This document shows, piece after piece, positions 5,643 to 7,137 of a stretch of 7,137 nucleotides of DNA; positions within the stretch are counted from its first letter, which is position 1; each line of letters begins with the position of its first letter. The notes beneath the pieces are model-generated. The model searched no databases and was not told where the DNA came from. It saw nothing but the letters and a program-made list of their open reading frames with translations. Location of the stretch: positions 1 through 7,137 of the forward strand of contig DAIOGN010000148.1 of assembly GCA_036745245.1 (NCBI GenBank), given 5' to 3'. Both the position numbers and the translations under genes were made by a program. This DNA is from DAIOGN01 sp036745245. Lineage in GTDB: Bacteria > Zixibacteria > MSB-5A5 > JAUVRN01.

Positions 5643-7025
5643 ATGAAAACCGAACGAATCTTCAAGGCCTACGACATCCGCGGCACGGTGCCTGCGGAAC
5701 TGGACGCGCAAACCGCCTACGAGCTGGGCCGCGCCATGGCACACACTCAGAAGCCGCTGCGAGTGGCCGTGGGTCGCGACATGCGCACTCACTCGCCCGA
5801 ACTGGCCGGTGCCTTTGCGCGCGGACTCATTGAAGGCGGAACGGATGTGGTAGACGTGGGCATGTGCTCCACCGACGCTCTATACTTCGCGGTGGGCAAG
5901 TACGGCTACGACGGTGGCGTCATGGTGACCGCCTCACACAATCCGCCCGAATACAACGGGTTCAAGATCTGCGGTCGGGAAGCGGTACCGTACTCCAACG
6001 ATCGCGAGCTGAAAGCCATGCGCGACTTGATTCGCGGCGGGTTGCCGGCCCCCGGCACCACGCGCGGCCGTACAGAGCATAAGGACATCCGGCAAGCCTA
6101 CGCCGACCACGTGCTGAGCATGGTGGACACGTCAAAGATCAAGCCGTTCAAGGTGGTCATCGATGGCGGCAACGGTATGGCCGGCACCATGCTGCCGCCC
6201 GTGCTCTCGCGCCTGCCACTCAAGGTGACGCCGTTGTACTTCGAGCCCGACGGCACATTCCCAAATCATCCGGCCAGCCCCATCGAGCTCGAGAACACGG
6301 AAGACCTCCGCCGCGCAGTGGTGGCGCAGGGTGCAGACCTCGGCTGCGCCTTCGACGGCGACGCCGATCGCATGTTTCTCTGCGACGAGCAGGGCCGCAT
6401 GCTCGGGGGCGACATGGTGATGTGCCTGGTGGCTCAGAGTCTGCTCAGCAAGGATCCCCATCAGACCATTCTCTACAACCTGATCTGTTCGCAGGCCGTG
6501 CCCGACCTGATCACTCGGCTCGGGGGCAAACCCGTCCGCACGCGGGTGGGTCATGCCCTGATCAAGCCGCTCATGAAGGAGCACGGGGCCGTGTTCGGGG
6601 GCGAACACTCCGGCCATTTCTATTTCCGGGACCACTGGTTTGCCGACTCGGGCCTGATCGCCTTCCTCGTGGCACTCGAGGTGATCTCGGGCTCGAAGCT
6701 CCCTCTCTCAGCCCAGGTGGCCGCCTTCGACCCCTATGTCCGGTCGGGTGAAATCAATACCCGCGTTGAGGATATCCCCGCCACCCTGAAGGCGTTGGAG
6801 GCCCGGTACCCGGGGAGCCGAACGGACCATTTGGACGGCCTCACCGTCTGGCTGGCCGATTCGTGGTTTAATGTACGCCCGTCCAACACCGAGCCGCTCC
6901 TGAGGCTCAATGTCGAAGCACAGTCCGCCGATATTCTGAAAGCCCGCACCGAGGAGCTTTTGACGCTCATCCGGGGCCGGTCGAAAGGCGGATTACAGGT
7001 TGAAGAGGATTCTCGTAGTCGATGA
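5643..7025 (+). CDS. manB: Phosphomannomutase/phosphoglucomutase (ManB/AlgC-type)
   Basis: Complete 460-residue member of the alpha-D-phosphohexomutase family. It interconverts the 6-phosphates and 1-phosphates of mannose and/or glucose via a phosphoserine and a bisphosphorylated intermediate, in the cytosol. This feeds GDP-mannose and UDP-glucose for LPS, capsule or exopolysaccharide. All four signature loops are intact: catalytic serine loop TASHNP (96-101, S98), Mg-binding DGDADR (238-243), sugar-specificity loop GEHSGH (320-325), and phosphate-binding RPSNTEP (412-418). The GEHSGH form is typical of the PMM/PGM group rather than GlmM (phosphoglucosamine mutase). Length matches AlgC and bacterial ManB (about 455-465). 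The ATG at 5643 is chosen because KAYDIRG follows at residue 8, as in the family; no clear Shine-Dalgarno precedes it, and a TAATAG at 5624-5629 hints at a very short leader. The 3' end overlaps the next gene by 26 nt. Substrate preference (mannose versus glucose) cannot be decided from sequence alone. Confidence 0.93.
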   Translation: MKTERIFKAYDIRGTVPAELDAQTAYELGRAMAHTQKPLRVAVGRDMRTHSPELAGAFARGLIEGGTDVVDVGMCSTDALYFAVGKYGYDGGVMVTASHNPPEYNGFKICGREAVPYSNDRELKAMRDLIRGGLPAPGTTRGRTEHKDIRQAYADHVLSMVDTSKIKPFKVVIDGGNGMAGTMLPPVLSRLPLKVTPLYFEPDGTFPNHPASPIELENTEDLRRAVVAQGADLGCAFDGDADRMFLCDEQGRMLGGDMVMCLVAQSLLSKDPHQTILYNLICSQAVPDLITRLGGKPVRTRVGHALIKPLMKEHGAVFGGEHSGHFYFRDHWFADSGLIAFLVALEVISGSKLPLSAQVAAFDPYVRSGEINTRVEDIPATLKALEARYPGSRTDHLDGLTVWLADSWFNVRPSNTEPLLRLNVEAQSADILKARTEELLTLIRGRSKGGLQVEEDSRSR

Positions 7026-7137
7026 CGACCCGCAGCTGCGACTCTTGCTGGTGGATACGCTGCAGACCATCGGCTACGAAGCCATCGGCGTGACCGATGG
7101 CATGGACCGGGCAGGCGTCAGTCGGCGCCGGGCCGCT
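7000..7137 (+). CDS. Response regulator receiver-domain protein (partial, right edge)
   Basis: The 46 visible residues begin MKRILVVDDDPQLRLLL, the first strand and acidic cluster (D8-D10) of a CheY-like receiver domain, followed by helix 1 and the second strand (GYEAIGVTDG). The phospho-accepting aspartate (expected near residue 52-55) and any output domain lie beyond the edge, so the type of regulator is unknown. The TTG start at 7000 is inferred from the conserved N-terminus; AAAGG lies about 11 nt upstream. The gene begins inside the mutase gene and overlaps its end by 26 nt, so the two are probably co-transcribed. The segment after residue 34 (MDRAGVSRRRAA) is less typical of receivers but still alignable. 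Confidence 0.8.
   Translation, partial: MKRILVVDDDPQLRLLLVDTLQTIGYEAIGVTDGMDRAGVSRRRAA

Noticed and set aside
6132..6635. 167-residue minus-strand open frame
   Set aside because: Antisense to the conserved core of the mutase gene, with no recognisable motif.
7100..7137. Frameshift in the response-regulator fragment
   Set aside because: The residues after 34 are atypical, but the other two frames look no better and too little sequence is visible.
1..7137. CRISPR array, tRNA, rRNA, insertion sequence or phage gene
   Set aside because: No regularly spaced repeats, no tRNA or rRNA signatures, and no transposase, integrase or phage-like proteins were found on either strand.

Overview
The window is a GC-rich, gene-dense piece of what looks like an ordinary chromosome of an uncultured Gram-negative bacterium. 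Type IV pilus minor pilins, a MalK/UgpC-type ABC ATPase and a phosphomannomutase/phosphoglucomutase are all present, and most genes start with GTG or TTG. There are no rRNA, tRNA, transposase, integrase, phage or CRISPR signatures. A tandem Asp/Asn-rich calcium-loop motif (GEPYxDxNxxG) in the large pilin-like protein resembles motifs I associate with uncultured FCB-group or deltaproteobacterial-type lineages, but the taxon cannot be fixed from this sequence.

Layout from left to right. (1) Positions 1-619, minus strand: the N-terminal 206 residues of an unrecognised cysteine-rich protein that runs off the left edge. (2) 620-873: a 254-bp divergent intergenic region of unusual composition. (3) 874-1428, plus strand: two small unrecognised genes, a 78-residue soluble protein and a 104-residue membrane protein, 3 nt apart. 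(4) 1595-2005, plus strand: a 136-residue zinc-ribbon protein with a TTG start. (5) 2008-2022: a perfect hairpin that fills almost all of the 18-nt gap between convergent genes. (6) 2024-3103, minus strand: a complete sugar-type ABC ATPase without permeases beside it. (7) 3189-5312, minus strand: a tightly coupled pilW-pilX-like pair. (8) 5313-5642: a divergent control region containing a 7-bp inverted repeat. (9) 5643-7025, plus strand: phosphomannomutase/phosphoglucomutase. (10) 7000 to the right edge, plus strand: the start of a response-regulator receiver protein overlapping the mutase by 26 nt.

Functionally there are two recognisable themes. The pilW-pilX pair encodes prepilin-like proteins that would be processed by prepilin peptidase and join a type IV pilus or pseudopilus. 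The mutase supplies mannose-1-P or glucose-1-P for surface polysaccharide, and its overlap with a receiver-domain gene suggests co-expression. The ABC ATPase would energise an importer encoded elsewhere. The left third is dominated by small unrecognised proteins. The clearest unusual signals are the duplicated calcium-loop motif in the PilX-like protein, the unexplained 620-873 intergenic region with three copies of ATTGGGGG, and the unrecognised small genes. I see no strong evidence for a complete new system.
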